From Maridesulfovibrio sp. (GTDB lineage: Bacteria; Desulfobacterota; Desulfovibrionia; Desulfovibrionales; Desulfovibrionaceae), in NCBI RefSeq assembly GCF_963676065.1, contig NZ_OY780933.1, positions 2,706,122-2,770,121 of the forward strand: 64,000 bases of DNA, given 5' to 3'. This document shows, in pieces, positions 8,800 to 17,532 of this stretch. Position 1 is the first letter of the stretch; each line of letters begins with the position of its first letter. The notes under the pieces are model-generated. The model searched no databases and was not told the origin of the DNA. It was given only the letters and a program-made list of their open reading frames with translations. Position numbers and translations under genes: made by a program.

Positions 8800-9618
8800 C
8801 TACTGAATTTTTTTACGCCAAGCGGTGCTTTCAAACCACTTGTGGTAAAGCTTGTCGTAACGTCCGTCGTTCTTGATCTGGGTCAGGAAGTTGTTCAGGA
8901 AGTTCAGGAAGTCTGGATCACCCTTGCGGAGACCCCAGCCCAGAGGCTCGTAGGTGAAGGGCTTGTCGAGGAAAATAAGTCTATCCTTACCCTGGTCAGC
9001 CATGAAGATAGCATTGAAGGGCAGGTCGTAAATCATAGCTGCTGCCTTTCCGTTGAGAACTTCAAGGGCGGCGTCGGTTTCAAGGTCAAAGGATTTATAC
9101 TTGGCCTTGGGAAGAAAGCGTTTAGCAGCCTGTTCACCGGTGGTTCCGAGCTTGGAAACAATGGTGTACTGGGGGTCGTTCAGGTCTTTGTAAGACTTGA
9201 CTTTGCCTGCGAGATTTTTATTAAGCAGAACGGTCTGTCCCACAACCATGAAAGGATTGGCGAAGTTGATCTGAAGGTTGCGCTCCTGATTGACGGTCAT
9301 ACCGGCAGTGATAACGTCAATTTTGTTGGTGAGAAGCGCAGGGATGATGCCGTCGAATTCCATATTAACGGGCACGAACTTTACACCCATGGCTTTAGCC
9401 ATTTCGCGTGCGAGGTCGATTTCAAAGCCGACGATACGACCTTTTTTGTCAGTCATCTGGAAAGGAATATATCCGGAAGCGATACCGCAACGCAGTTCAC
9501 CGCTTTTCAAGATGGAGTTGAGGGTGGATTTCCGGGCCAGTTCAATGTCGGATGCATTGGCGGTGGCTGCAAAGCTTAGCGCCAGCACCATGATCAGCAT
9601 CATGCAAATTCTTTTCAT
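8800..9618 (-). CDS. Polar amino-acid ABC transporter, periplasmic binding protein
   Basis: A 272-residue solute-binding protein (family 3). The signal peptide (MKRICMMLIMVLALSFAATA, cleavage near ANA) targets the periplasm. The mature part has ELRCGIASGYIPFQ, IVGFEIDLAREMAKAMG, WDGIIP-like FDGIIPALLTNKID and the ligand arginine region GMTVNQERNL. AAGGAG six bases upstream supports the ATG. It is the first gene of the three-gene operon. The family includes Gln, His, Arg and cystine binders; I cannot name the substrate. Confidence 0.93.
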   Translation of the reverse strand: MKRICMMLIMVLALSFAATANASDIELARKSTLNSILKSGELRCGIASGYIPFQMTDKKGRIVGFEIDLAREMAKAMGVKFVPVNMEFDGIIPALLTNKIDVITAGMTVNQERNLQINFANPFMVVGQTVLLNKNLAGKVKSYKDLNDPQYTIVSKLGTTGEQAAKRFLPKAKYKSFDLETDAALEVLNGKAAAMIYDLPFNAIFMADQGKDRLIFLDKPFTYEPLGWGLRKGDPDFLNFLNNFLTQIKNDGRYDKLYHKWFESTAWRKKIQ

Positions 9619-9681
9619 AGTTTTCTCCTTTAAAATCCTAGTCTGTAATTCAAGCCAAAAGAAACTGTGGACTTAGGCCGA

Positions 9682-9849
9682 TCAACCGTATTTGCCTTCC
9701 GTCAGAACTTCCTTAACAATCATTTCGATCTTGCAGACCGGGCAGGTCGGCATTGATTCTCTGGGGAAGTATACAATACGGGTTTCACGGCATTTGGGGC
9801 AGATAACTTCTACAGCTTCCTGCCGATCTTGTTTGACTTTATTTTTCAT
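9682..9849 (-). CDS. 55-residue zinc-ribbon protein
   Basis: A short minus-strand gene with the sequence pattern CPKC-x15-CPVC (residues 17-20 and 36-39), a treble-clef or rubredoxin-like zinc ribbon. It starts MKNKVKQDRQEAVEVICPKC, is lysine rich at the N-terminus, and ends KEVLTEGKYG. The start is backed by AAAGGGG eight bases upstream. It lies 63 bases upstream of the binding-protein gene on the same strand and could be its first cistron. The two CxxC knuckles make coding function convincing; the role is unknown. Confidence 0.75.
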   Translation of the reverse strand: MKNKVKQDRQEAVEVICPKCRETRIVYFPRESMPTCPVCKIEMIVKEVLTEGKYG

Positions 9850-9967
9850 TACTTATGCCCCTTTAAAAAATAGTCAGAAAAACTACCTTTTTTTTGAATA
9901 AAGTTCAAGAAAACATTTTTTTTAAGCCTTTATAGTTCAAAGAAAACAATATTGTCTATGGAAACCT

Positions 9968-9996
9968 TTGTTGACATGGGTACCTTTTTGTATAAT
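9968..9996 (+). promoter_or_regulatory. Candidate promoter for the second amino-acid ABC operon
   Basis: A perfect -10 hexamer TATAAT (9991-9996) lies 52 bases before the binding-protein start. The best-spaced -35 is TTGTTG (9968-9973, 17-base spacer). A perfect TTGACA at 9971-9976 is only 14 bases away, so the true -35 is uncertain. Confidence 0.5.
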
Positions 9997-10047
9997 TTTC
10001 ATCTTTGTTATTTAAAGGGTATATTAACTTAATCTGGAGGAATATCT

Positions 10048-10830
10048 ATGTTGAAAAAACTTCTCGTATTTTTGATGCTTGCCATGCTTGTTGCCTGTTC
10101 TTCTGAAGACGGAACCAAGAAGGCGGATGCCCCGAAGGAAGCTGCTGCTAAAAAAGTAATTTCTGTTGCTTCAGACTGCACATGGCCTCCCATGGAATTT
10201 GTTAACAAAGACAAACAGATTGTCGGTTTTTCCGTTGACCTCATGCGTGCTGCTGCTGACGCAGGCGGTTACGAAGTAGACATCAAGAACGTAGCCTGGG
10301 ACGGCATTTTCGCAGGTCTCGCAGCCGGTAAATATGACTGCATCTGCTCTTCTGTTACAATTAATGAAAAACGCAAGAAGAGCATGGATTTTTCAACTCC
10401 ATATTTTGAAGTTAAGCAGGCCGTTGTTACCAACAAAGATTCCGATGCAAAATCTCTTGCTGATTTCAAAGGCAAGCCTGTGGGCGCTCAGATCGGTACT
10501 ACCGGTTACTTTGCAATCAAAGGTATCGATGGAGCTCTTGCCAAGTCTTATGATGAAATCGGTCTCGCTATGGAAGATCTTTACAATGGCCGTATCGTTG
10601 CTGTTGTTTGTGATGATCCCATCGCAGCCGACTTTGCCCTGCAGCAGGAAGAATACTCCAAAAAGCTCAAAATTGCTTTTACTGTAAAGAGCGACAAACC
10701 TGAATACCTCGGCGTTGCTGTTAACAAGAATAATAAAGAAGTTCTTGACCTCATCAACAAAGGTCTGGCCGCAGTTAAGAAAGACGGCACTTACGATAAA
10801 ATCAAGGCTAAATGGTTTGGTAGCAATTAA
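10048..10830 (+). CDS. Polar amino-acid ABC transporter, lipoprotein binding protein
   Basis: A 260-residue family-3 solute-binding protein. Its signal ends in lipobox LVAC (Cys17), so unlike the first system's soluble binding protein it should be membrane-anchored. The mature part shows WPPMEFVNKDKQIVGFSVDL, WDGIFAGLAAGKYDCI and VTINEKRKKSMDFS. GGAGG eight bases upstream supports the ATG. It leads a binding protein, permease, ATPase operon whose order mirrors the minus-strand system at 6914-9618. Substrate class is polar amino acid; the exact ligand is unknown. Confidence 0.94.
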   Translation: MLKKLLVFLMLAMLVACSSEDGTKKADAPKEAAAKKVISVASDCTWPPMEFVNKDKQIVGFSVDLMRAAADAGGYEVDIKNVAWDGIFAGLAAGKYDCICSSVTINEKRKKSMDFSTPYFEVKQAVVTNKDSDAKSLADFKGKPVGAQIGTTGYFAIKGIDGALAKSYDEIGLAMEDLYNGRIVAVVCDDPIAADFALQQEEYSKKLKIAFTVKSDKPEYLGVAVNKNNKEVLDLINKGLAAVKKDGTYDKIKAKWFGSN

Positions 10831-10866
10831 TTGTTTGAACTAGCAGGCTTGAATTGCAAATAAATG

Positions 10867-10904
10867 GCCGGGACCGGAAGTAAATTAACCGGTCCCGGCG
10901 TTTT
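10867..10904 (+). terminator. Attenuating hairpin between binding protein and permease
   Basis: An 11-bp perfect stem (GCCGGGACCGG, 10867-10877, with 10889-10899; 11-base loop) is followed by GTTTTC. It sits in the 97-base gap between the abundant binding protein and its permease, so partial termination is the likely role. Confidence 0.72.
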
Positions 10905-10927
10905 CATGCAGACCGGGTATATATATT

Positions 10928-11710
10928 ATGAAAGAAAAAAAAATTAAGATTGAGGTTACGGATGGGGCCAGCATTCCCGACAGTAGTGATAAGAGTCTGC
11001 TGAGTGCTTGGTGGGTTTCCTTTATTGGTGCGGTCGGGATCATCGCCTATCTGATTATTGCAAAACCTGATCCTTATAAAGATATTCTGCTTTTCATTCC
11101 CGACGGTATTCTGGTTACTTTCGAGGTAACCATCTGTTCCATTTTCGGGGCATTGGTCCTTGGGCTTTTTACCGGGCTGGGCAGAATCTCCAGCAATAAG
11201 ATTTTGAACCTTATCGCTTCCACATATGTTGAAGTGGTCAGGGGGATTCCTCTGCTGGTACAGCTTTTTTACATTTATTACGCTATGGGCCGGGTGCTGC
11301 AAGTCCCGGACATGCTGTCTGCAATTATCGCCATGAGTGTTTGCTACGGCGCTTATATGGGCGAAGTTTTCCGCGCCGGAATTGAATCTATTGATGAAGG
11401 GCAGACCGAGGCTGCAAGATCGCTCGGTTTTAATAAACGGGAGACCATGTTTCTGGTTATCCTTCCGCAGGCATGGCGGACCATCCTGCCTCCGGTCGGT
11501 AACGAATTTATCGCTCTGCTAAAGGACTCTTCACTTGTTTCCATTCTGGCAGTATCCGATATCCTCAGGCGTGGCCGTGAATTTGCTGCGCAGAGTTTTC
11601 AGTATTTTGAAACATATACAATGATCGCGCTTGTTTATCTGGTGATTACTTTGATCCTTTCAAGAGCGGTTAGCCGGATGGAAGAGAGGTTGAATCATTA
11701 TGACCGCTAA
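10928..11710 (+). CDS. Polar amino-acid ABC transporter permease
   Basis: A 260-residue inner-membrane permease with an N-terminal helix (about 23-45) and the five-helix HisM/GlnP-type domain. Diagnostic segments are [20 protein letters not shown] and the ATPase coupling loop [20 protein letters not shown]. It lacks the long periplasmic insert of the permease at 7645. It overlaps the following ATPase gene by eleven bases. The ribosome-binding site is poor, consistent with dependence on upstream translation or with low expression. Confidence 0.94.
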   Translation: MKEKKIKIEVTDGASIPDSSDKSLLSAWWVSFIGAVGIIAYLIIAKPDPYKDILLFIPDGILVTFEVTICSIFGALVLGLFTGLGRISSNKILNLIASTYVEVVRGIPLLVQLFYIYYAMGRVLQVPDMLSAIIAMSVCYGAYMGEVFRAGIESIDEGQTEAARSLGFNKRETMFLVILPQAWRTILPPVGNEFIALLKDSSLVSILAVSDILRRGREFAAQSFQYFETYTMIALVYLVITLILSRAVSRMEERLNHYDR

Positions 11711-12437
11711 TCCCATTATCGAAATTAATAGTGTTTACAAGTTTTTCGGCGATCTTGCCGCGCTTAGTAACGTTTCCCTTGATATTAAGCAGGGTGAAAA
11801 GGTCGTTATTATCGGTCCTTCCGGATCAGGTAAGAGTACCCTGTTGCGCTCTATCAACCGTCTTGAGGAAATCAACAGAGGTTCCATCCTTGTTGATGGG
11901 TTGGATGTTCATGATAAGGATAACGATATTAATGTTATTCGTCAGGAACTGGGAATGGTTTTCCAGTCCTTCAACCTTTTTCCGCATAAGACCGTTTTGG
12001 AAAATCTGACCATGGCTCCGGTTCGCCTGAAAGGAATGGACAAGGAAGAAGCAAGGGCTGTGGCTGTTGATCTTCTTAGAAAGGTCGGTATTCGCGAGAA
12101 AGCGGATGTCTATCCTTCCAAGCTTTCCGGGGGACAGCAGCAGAGGGTTGCTATCGCACGAGCGCTGGCTATGAATCCAAAAATTATGCTTTTTGATGAG
12201 CCTACATCCGCTCTTGACCCGGAAATGATCGGCGAGGTTCTGGATGTAATGAAAAAGTTGGCTGTTGAAGGCATGACCATGGTCGTGGTGACTCACGAAA
12301 TGGGTTTTGCCCGCGAAGTTGCGGACAGGATTGTTTTCATGGAAGATGGACAGATAATAGCCTGTGCACCGCCGAAAGAATTCTTCAACAACGCCGAGCA
12401 TCCTCGCTTAAAACAATTTCTGGATCAGATTTTGTAA
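11700..12437 (+). CDS. Polar amino-acid ABC transporter, ATP-binding protein
   Basis: A 245-residue GlnQ-type ATPase and close paralogue of the protein at 6914. Walker [13 protein letters not shown] is near residue 39, [14 protein letters not shown] follows, then signature [15 protein letters not shown], Walker [15 protein letters not shown] and [16 protein letters not shown]. It completes the transporter whose other genes lie just upstream. A strong terminator ends the operon 25 bases after the stop. Confidence 0.95.
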   Translation: MTANPIIEINSVYKFFGDLAALSNVSLDIKQGEKVVIIGPSGSGKSTLLRSINRLEEINRGSILVDGLDVHDKDNDINVIRQELGMVFQSFNLFPHKTVLENLTMAPVRLKGMDKEEARAVAVDLLRKVGIREKADVYPSKLSGGQQQRVAIARALAMNPKIMLFDEPTSALDPEMIGEVLDVMKKLAVEGMTMVVVTHEMGFAREVADRIVFMEDGQIIACAPPKEFFNNAEHPRLKQFLDQIL

Positions 12438-12462
12438 GCTCAGTTTCATATATTGTTATCTT

Positions 12463-12498
12463 AACCGGCCCTGAATGGTTCAGGGCCGGTTTTTTTGT
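12463..12498 (+). terminator. Strong terminator of the second ABC operon
   Basis: A perfect 13-bp stem (12463-12475 with 12479-12491, loop TGG) is followed by seven T residues. Confidence 0.93.
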
Positions 12499-12600
12499 GT
12501 ACCTAAAAAATAATTACCTAAAAATGTTTTCAATTTTTGTATTTATCTACTATATGAGGTAGCTAGTAAGTCTTTAAATAAATGTGACGGGGTATAGTTG

Positions 12601-14553
12601 ATGTCAGGGAAGCGGATTCTCGTTGTTGATGATGAAAAGATTGTGAATCTCGATATTCAGGCTGTTTTACGGCGCTTGGGCTATGAAGTTGCCGGTGGGG
12701 CAGTTACTGGCTCTGAGGCTATTGATAAAGCTATCACCAGTCGGCCTGATTTGGTCCTTATGGACATTAAGCTGCAAGGAGAAATGGACGGCATTGAAGC
12801 AGCCAATACCATCATCAAAGTTTATGATAGCCCTGTCGTTTTTCTAACCGCCTTTTCGGATGAAAAAACCCTGACCAGGGCAAAGCTTTCCGGACCGTTC
12901 GGTTATCTGCTGAAACCTTTCGAGGAACGTGAACTGCGTTCCTCCATTGAAATAGCTCTCTATAAGCATGGGATGGAGCAGGAATGCCGCCGGGCTGTGG
13001 CTGATGCTGAAGCTGCCAACGAGGCCAAAAGTTCCTTTCTTGCGACTATCAGTCATGAGCTTCGTACACCGATGAACGGTATTCTGGGACTTAGTGAAAT
13101 ACTTCTTGGAAGTGGACTGGCCGCTGAGCAGAAGGAATATGTGGAACTGATTAAGGGGTCAGCCACGTCTTTGCTGCGGGTTTTAAATGATATGCTTGAT
13201 TATTCAAAGATCGAGCAACGGATTCTGGATCTTAAGGAAGGAGTCTTTGATGTCCGTAAGACTCTCGCTCTGGTAATGGATTCCCACCAGCCCAATGCCG
13301 GAAGTAAAGGCATTCACATGGAATGTTTTGTCCATCCCGATGTATCCGAAGAATTGCAGGGAGATTCCGGAAGACTAACTCAAATTTTGAATAACCTTGT
13401 CAGTAATGCCATCAAATATACAGAGAAGGGTGGCGTTGCCATCGATGTTATGCCCGACGATTATGATTCCGAACCTTATCCTGCCGGCTGTTTAAGACTG
13501 CTTTTCAGTGTATCTGATACCGGTGTCGGAATTTCGCCAAAGAAGGCGGATACCATTTTTGAAAGTTTTACCCAGCTGGAAGATTACATGACCCGCAAGC
13601 AAGGCGGGATCGGGCTGGGTCTGACTATTACCCGTAATCTAGTCAATATGCTGCATGGTGCTATCTGGCTCGATACCGAGCCGGATCAGGGCAGCAGCTT
13701 TTATTTTACGGCAGTGTTCAAGCTTGTAGACAAATGCGTTGAGGAAAGGCAGCAAAGTAACTGCGAAATTTTAGATTTTCCCCAGTTTAAAAGGGTGATG
13801 CTTGCTGATGATAATATAATTACCCGCAGAGTAGTTTCAGCCTTTTTGGAGAACACTAATTGTGAATTGAAACTAGTTGAGAACGGGCGGGAAGCAGTGG
13901 GGCTCTTGACTCAGAACTCCTTTGATCTTGTCATTATGGATATTCAGATGCCGATTATGGACGGACTGGAGGCAACCCGGCTTATCCGCTCCGGATATAT
14001 CGAAAATGTCGACCCGCAGATTCCAATCCTCGCGCTGACCGCACACGCCATGAAGGGGGACCGTGAACGTTGCCTTGAAGTGGGAATGAATGGCTATCTA
14101 TCCAAGCCTTTCAATTCCACAGGATTGATAGAAGCGATGCTTTCCGTCCTTAAAGGAGAAGACGGGGTAGCGGGGATAGACTCAGAATTTAAGGGTAAGC
14201 CCGAAGGACATACCTGTCTGGATTTTAAGGGTACAATTGCGCGTCTTGACGGTAATGATGAGCTTGTTCGCGAAATTTATAATCATTTCCAGGAGTTGGC
14301 TCCTTTGCATCTAGACATGATTACTGAGGCTGCCGGTAAAAATGATATACAAAAATTGAGGGAAGAGATCGGTCTGTTACATGGATTGGCCCTTGATGTC
14401 GGGGCGTATAAACTTTCATCGCTGACTCATGACATTGATGAATTCTTGCAGGATAAAGGTCTGGTCGGAATTGAAAAAATGATATCTGGTATAAAGACTG
14501 AAGCTGAGGACATTTATTCAGTGATGTCCGATTATCTTAGCAAAACCTCCTGA
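12601..14553 (+). CDS. Hybrid histidine kinase: receiver-kinase-receiver-HPt
   Basis: A 650-residue soluble phosphorelay protein. The first receiver has LVVDDEK and LVLMDIKLQGEMDG. HisKA has FLATISHELRTPMNGILG (phospho-His near 150), the ATPase has NLVSNAIKYTEKGG, DTGVGIS and GGIGLGLTI, and the second receiver has MLADDN and LVIMDIQMPIMDG. A C-terminal HPt-like helical domain has LLHGLALDVGAYKL, where the usual HxLKG is HGLAL, so the histidine is kept but the lysine-glycine is lost. The ATG at 12601 is preferred over TTG at 12598 because of spacing to GGGG. No sensor or membrane region is present, so its input must come through the first receiver or a partner. Confidence 0.92.
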   Translation: MSGKRILVVDDEKIVNLDIQAVLRRLGYEVAGGAVTGSEAIDKAITSRPDLVLMDIKLQGEMDGIEAANTIIKVYDSPVVFLTAFSDEKTLTRAKLSGPFGYLLKPFEERELRSSIEIALYKHGMEQECRRAVADAEAANEAKSSFLATISHELRTPMNGILGLSEILLGSGLAAEQKEYVELIKGSATSLLRVLNDMLDYSKIEQRILDLKEGVFDVRKTLALVMDSHQPNAGSKGIHMECFVHPDVSEELQGDSGRLTQILNNLVSNAIKYTEKGGVAIDVMPDDYDSEPYPAGCLRLLFSVSDTGVGISPKKADTIFESFTQLEDYMTRKQGGIGLGLTITRNLVNMLHGAIWLDTEPDQGSSFYFTAVFKLVDKCVEERQQSNCEILDFPQFKRVMLADDNIITRRVVSAFLENTNCELKLVENGREAVGLLTQNSFDLVIMDIQMPIMDGLEATRLIRSGYIENVDPQIPILALTAHAMKGDRERCLEVGMNGYLSKPFNSTGLIEAMLSVLKGEDGVAGIDSEFKGKPEGHTCLDFKGTIARLDGNDELVREIYNHFQELAPLHLDMITEAAGKNDIQKLREEIGLLHGLALDVGAYKLSSLTHDIDEFLQDKGLVGIEKMISGIKTEAEDIYSVMSDYLSKTS

Positions 14554-14630
14554 TTTTAATTGTGCTTGTTTTTTTTATCTGAAAGGATGGGCTATTCTCA
14601 GCGCATCAATCATAATTTAAGGATTCGAGC

Positions 14631-15725
14631 ATGACCCCGCCAGAAGAAAAAATAATAAAATCACCTGCTATCTATACATTTTTCCTTATTCTCCTGCTTA
14701 TTTCGGCTATAGCATTAGGTTATTCCGTTATTCAGCCGTTCATAAATACAATTATCATTTCAGTTGTTTTAAGTGGTATCTTTTATCCCCTGAATAAGAA
14801 GATATGCAGGCGTCTAGGCGGCAGGCCAAAAATAAGTGCTTTTCTGACCGTTCTTATAATTATTTTTGCTATAATAATTCCGGCGTTGATCTTTTTTCTG
14901 GGGCTGATCGGACAGGGCGTGAATTCCGTCTCTGCTATTAACGAATGGTTGCGTACAACTGATTTTTCGACTTTTTTTAATTCGGAACAATACAACACGT
15001 ATCTTCACTGGCTGGAGCATAAATTTCCGTTTATTGAGATCAGTTCCAGCGATATCCAATCCAGAATACTCGAAATCTCACGAGGGTTCGGACAGGCTCT
15101 GCTTACTTCCGGTACATGGTTGGCCGCAAATATGGCAAGCCTTGTCGCTCAGTTTCTGATTATGCTTTTTCTCGTATTCTCTTTCCTCAAGGATGGAGAC
15201 AGCTTTATCAAACGGCTGCGGTATCTGTCGCCTTTACGTTCGGAGCAGGAAGATTTTATCATCGAAAGTCTCAGAAAGGTGTCGAAATCAGTGCTTTTCG
15301 GCAGTCTTTTTATCGCGGTACTACAGGGAATTGTTGGGGGGATAGGATTGGCTATTGCTGGAATTCCGGCTCTTTTCTGGGGGACAATGATGAGTTTTAC
15401 CTCCCTTATCCCGGTTCTTGGAACCGGCTTGATCTGGATTCCTGCTACAATTTATCTGGTCATTATCGGCAAATTTAAGGTCGCGGTCTTTTTGTTGCTC
15501 TGGTGTGGCGTGCTGGTTACAGGGATCGATACCGTTATCCGGCCGATTCTTGTGCGTGAAGCATCACGTGTCTCTACTATTTATGTATTTCTTGCAATCC
15601 TTGGCGGTATTAATGCTTTCGGTCCGCTGGGTATCCTATACGGACCGCTGATCCTCTCATTTCTGATGGTGATGCTCCACATTTACGGTGTGGAATTCCA
15701 GGATGTGCTCAACCAAAAAAAATAG
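14631..15725 (+). CDS. AI-2E family (PerM/YdiK-like) membrane transporter
   Basis: A 364-residue integral membrane protein with a long first hydrophobic pair, a soluble middle (about 100-145) and a C-terminal helix bundle. The family signature is visible in the second half: LQGIVGGIGLAIAGIPALFW, then SLIPVLGTGLIWIPA, then GGINAFGPLGILYGP. Members are variously proposed to export autoinducer-2 or to be Na+/H+ antiporters; the specific substrate is not readable. AAGGA precedes the ATG. It appears monocistronic and converges on the nucleotidase-like gene. Confidence 0.9.
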   Translation: MTPPEEKIIKSPAIYTFFLILLLISAIALGYSVIQPFINTIIISVVLSGIFYPLNKKICRRLGGRPKISAFLTVLIIIFAIIIPALIFFLGLIGQGVNSVSAINEWLRTTDFSTFFNSEQYNTYLHWLEHKFPFIEISSSDIQSRILEISRGFGQALLTSGTWLAANMASLVAQFLIMLFLVFSFLKDGDSFIKRLRYLSPLRSEQEDFIIESLRKVSKSVLFGSLFIAVLQGIVGGIGLAIAGIPALFWGTMMSFTSLIPVLGTGLIWIPATIYLVIIGKFKVAVFLLLWCGVLVTGIDTVIRPILVREASRVSTIYVFLAILGGINAFGPLGILYGPLILSFLMVMLHIYGVEFQDVLNQKK

Positions 15726-15758
15726 TCATAATAGCAATTTGTTGAATCCGTTGTGAAT

Positions 15759-17393
15759 CTATTGAATTTTACGGGGAGTATTTTCCTGTGTGAAAATGAC
15801 TGGATAAAATTTGGAGTCCAGCCTTTTGAGCTGGAGCATTCCAGATTTGATCATATCCCTGACTTTGACGAATGTTTCAACCTTTCCCGGTATATTTTTA
15901 AGCATTATGTAGCCGTCTCCTCCTCCTGCAAGATATGAGTTGGTTGCCAGCGAATATTTATGCTTGGGATATACTTTTATGTATCTGCCCGATTTATCTA
16001 ATATTTGAATGTTTGATACACGCGTCCCTGCAGTACTTATCTTTACGGGGTTACCCTTGCTGTCCAGTTTTAGTTTTTGCGCTGTGCCCTTGATATTCAG
16101 TGTGAATTTAAGTCCGGAGATCTGGAGAAAAGCACCGGAAGGTTCAGGAAGATTATGAACTGAGCGTTCAAGAATCTGCTTCAGGGTATGCCCGGTAACT
16201 TTCATGATGGTCACGTTGTTTCCGAAAGGAAACATGGTGTTGATGTCTTTATCCGTTACCGGACCCGCTGGTATTATTTTATCGCCCCTGATGCCGCCCC
16301 CGTTCTGAAAGGCGATATCAGTCTTGAACTTGTCGCGCATTATGGAGCTGACTATGTTTCCGGCGAGATTGTTTGCGGTTCTAATGGAAGAGGCACGTGT
16401 ATCAAGTGCGGCGGGACTGATGGCCAGCGGAATAGATTCGGAGTTCATATCTTTGATCGATAATGAAAGATAGCGCTTTATGTCGGCATCTTCTTTAGTA
16501 CTGTCGGTGACAGGAATTATGGTCCATTCATGTTTGCGGATAGACTCATTTTCCATACTTATTTTCAGTACACCAACGTAGCGCCCCTGACTTCCGCATT
16601 GGACCATAAGGCCCGGAAGAGATCCGTCTCTGGCAATAATTTCCTGACCGGGTAATATGTCTTTGTAGCTCTGGCCTCCGCAGATAACGTCTATCTCGGG
16701 AACCTTCTGTAAAATTTCTTTCTGATCATGCAAAGTCAGGTGGCTCAGAAGTACAATCAGATCGACTTTCTCTTCTGATTTCAGTTTAAGGGCAGTCTGA
16801 CGGGCTGATTTAATTATATCCGCCGGTACGGATATCCCCGATCCCGGATTAGAGATAAGTTTGATCTCCGGCATAATCATGCCCATAAAACCAACACGTA
16901 TAAAATTTTTTTCGATAACATCCGTTTTACGGATATATTTTTTTAGCGGATTCCCGGAGGATATTTTCAGGTTGCTGACTACCGTGGGGAAATTCTTTGT
17001 TTTTAGACAGTTGACCAGAAGTTTAGAGCCTCGGTTGAATTCGTGATTACCAAGAGTTGAAATATCGAACCCCATCTTATTCATTGCGGTAAAAACGGTT
17101 TGTCCTTTTTGATTTGTCAGGGATTCTCCCATAAGGTCATCACCGGTAGCGATTGTTATCGTTGAGTTTGGATACTTGCTTCTATATGATTCAAATATTG
17201 ACTGAATTCTTGCAAATCCTCCGAAAGTACGTACCATACCGGCATTGTTTTGATTATCTTTTTCTGCTGCGGGCAGCAGTTGTCCGTTCAGTCCGGATGT
17301 GGTCAGCAATACAATATCCCAGCGGGTTGCATATCCGGGTGAAGCCGTCATAAGAATGGCAATAACAGACGTTATGATAGTGAATAAACGCAT
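15759..17393 (-). CDS. Exported 5'-nucleotidase/cyclic phosphodiesterase-like protein with degenerate metal site
   Basis: Periplasmic protein of 544 residues with a signal peptide (MRLFTIITSVIAILMTASPG, cleavage near YA). The N-terminal calcineurin-like domain keeps the GDD at 84-86, GNHEF at 115-119 and a later LLSHLTLHD. The first motif, normally TNDxHG, reads TTSGLNGQL (31-39), and the last, normally GGHSH, reads GGQSYKD. The C-terminal 5'-nucleotidase domain is normal, with FQNGGGIRG and PFGNNV. Loss of several ligands suggests weakened or altered catalysis. The start follows the signal peptide; an upstream in-frame extension to 17501 is unlikely. Confidence 0.82.
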   Translation of the reverse strand: MRLFTIITSVIAILMTASPGYATRWDIVLLTTSGLNGQLLPAAEKDNQNNAGMVRTFGGFARIQSIFESYRSKYPNSTITIATGDDLMGESLTNQKGQTVFTAMNKMGFDISTLGNHEFNRGSKLLVNCLKTKNFPTVVSNLKISSGNPLKKYIRKTDVIEKNFIRVGFMGMIMPEIKLISNPGSGISVPADIIKSARQTALKLKSEEKVDLIVLLSHLTLHDQKEILQKVPEIDVICGGQSYKDILPGQEIIARDGSLPGLMVQCGSQGRYVGVLKISMENESIRKHEWTIIPVTDSTKEDADIKRYLSLSIKDMNSESIPLAISPAALDTRASSIRTANNLAGNIVSSIMRDKFKTDIAFQNGGGIRGDKIIPAGPVTDKDINTMFPFGNNVTIMKVTGHTLKQILERSVHNLPEPSGAFLQISGLKFTLNIKGTAQKLKLDSKGNPVKISTAGTRVSNIQILDKSGRYIKVYPKHKYSLATNSYLAGGGDGYIMLKNIPGKVETFVKVRDMIKSGMLQLKRLDSKFYPVIFTQENTPRKIQ

Positions 17394-17532
17394 TGCAAAT
17401 CCGTAGTGTTTGTTTAAAGAAGATTCAGCATATAAATTATAACATATATATCTTTCAGGCGTAACGTAATTCAGTTTCTTTTTTTTATCTAGTGTCATCA
17501 TATTTAATATATCAGCAGTAAGGCAGGTTGCA

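Noticed and set aside
9692..9901. 69-residue plus-strand frame over the zinc-ribbon gene
   Set aside because: It is antisense to the gene with paired cysteine knuckles and a ribosome site, and shows no features of its own.
9971..9996. TTGACA and TATAAT as a perfect promoter pair
   Set aside because: The spacer is 14 bases, too short for normal sigma-70 use. A weaker TTGTTG at 17 bases is annotated instead.
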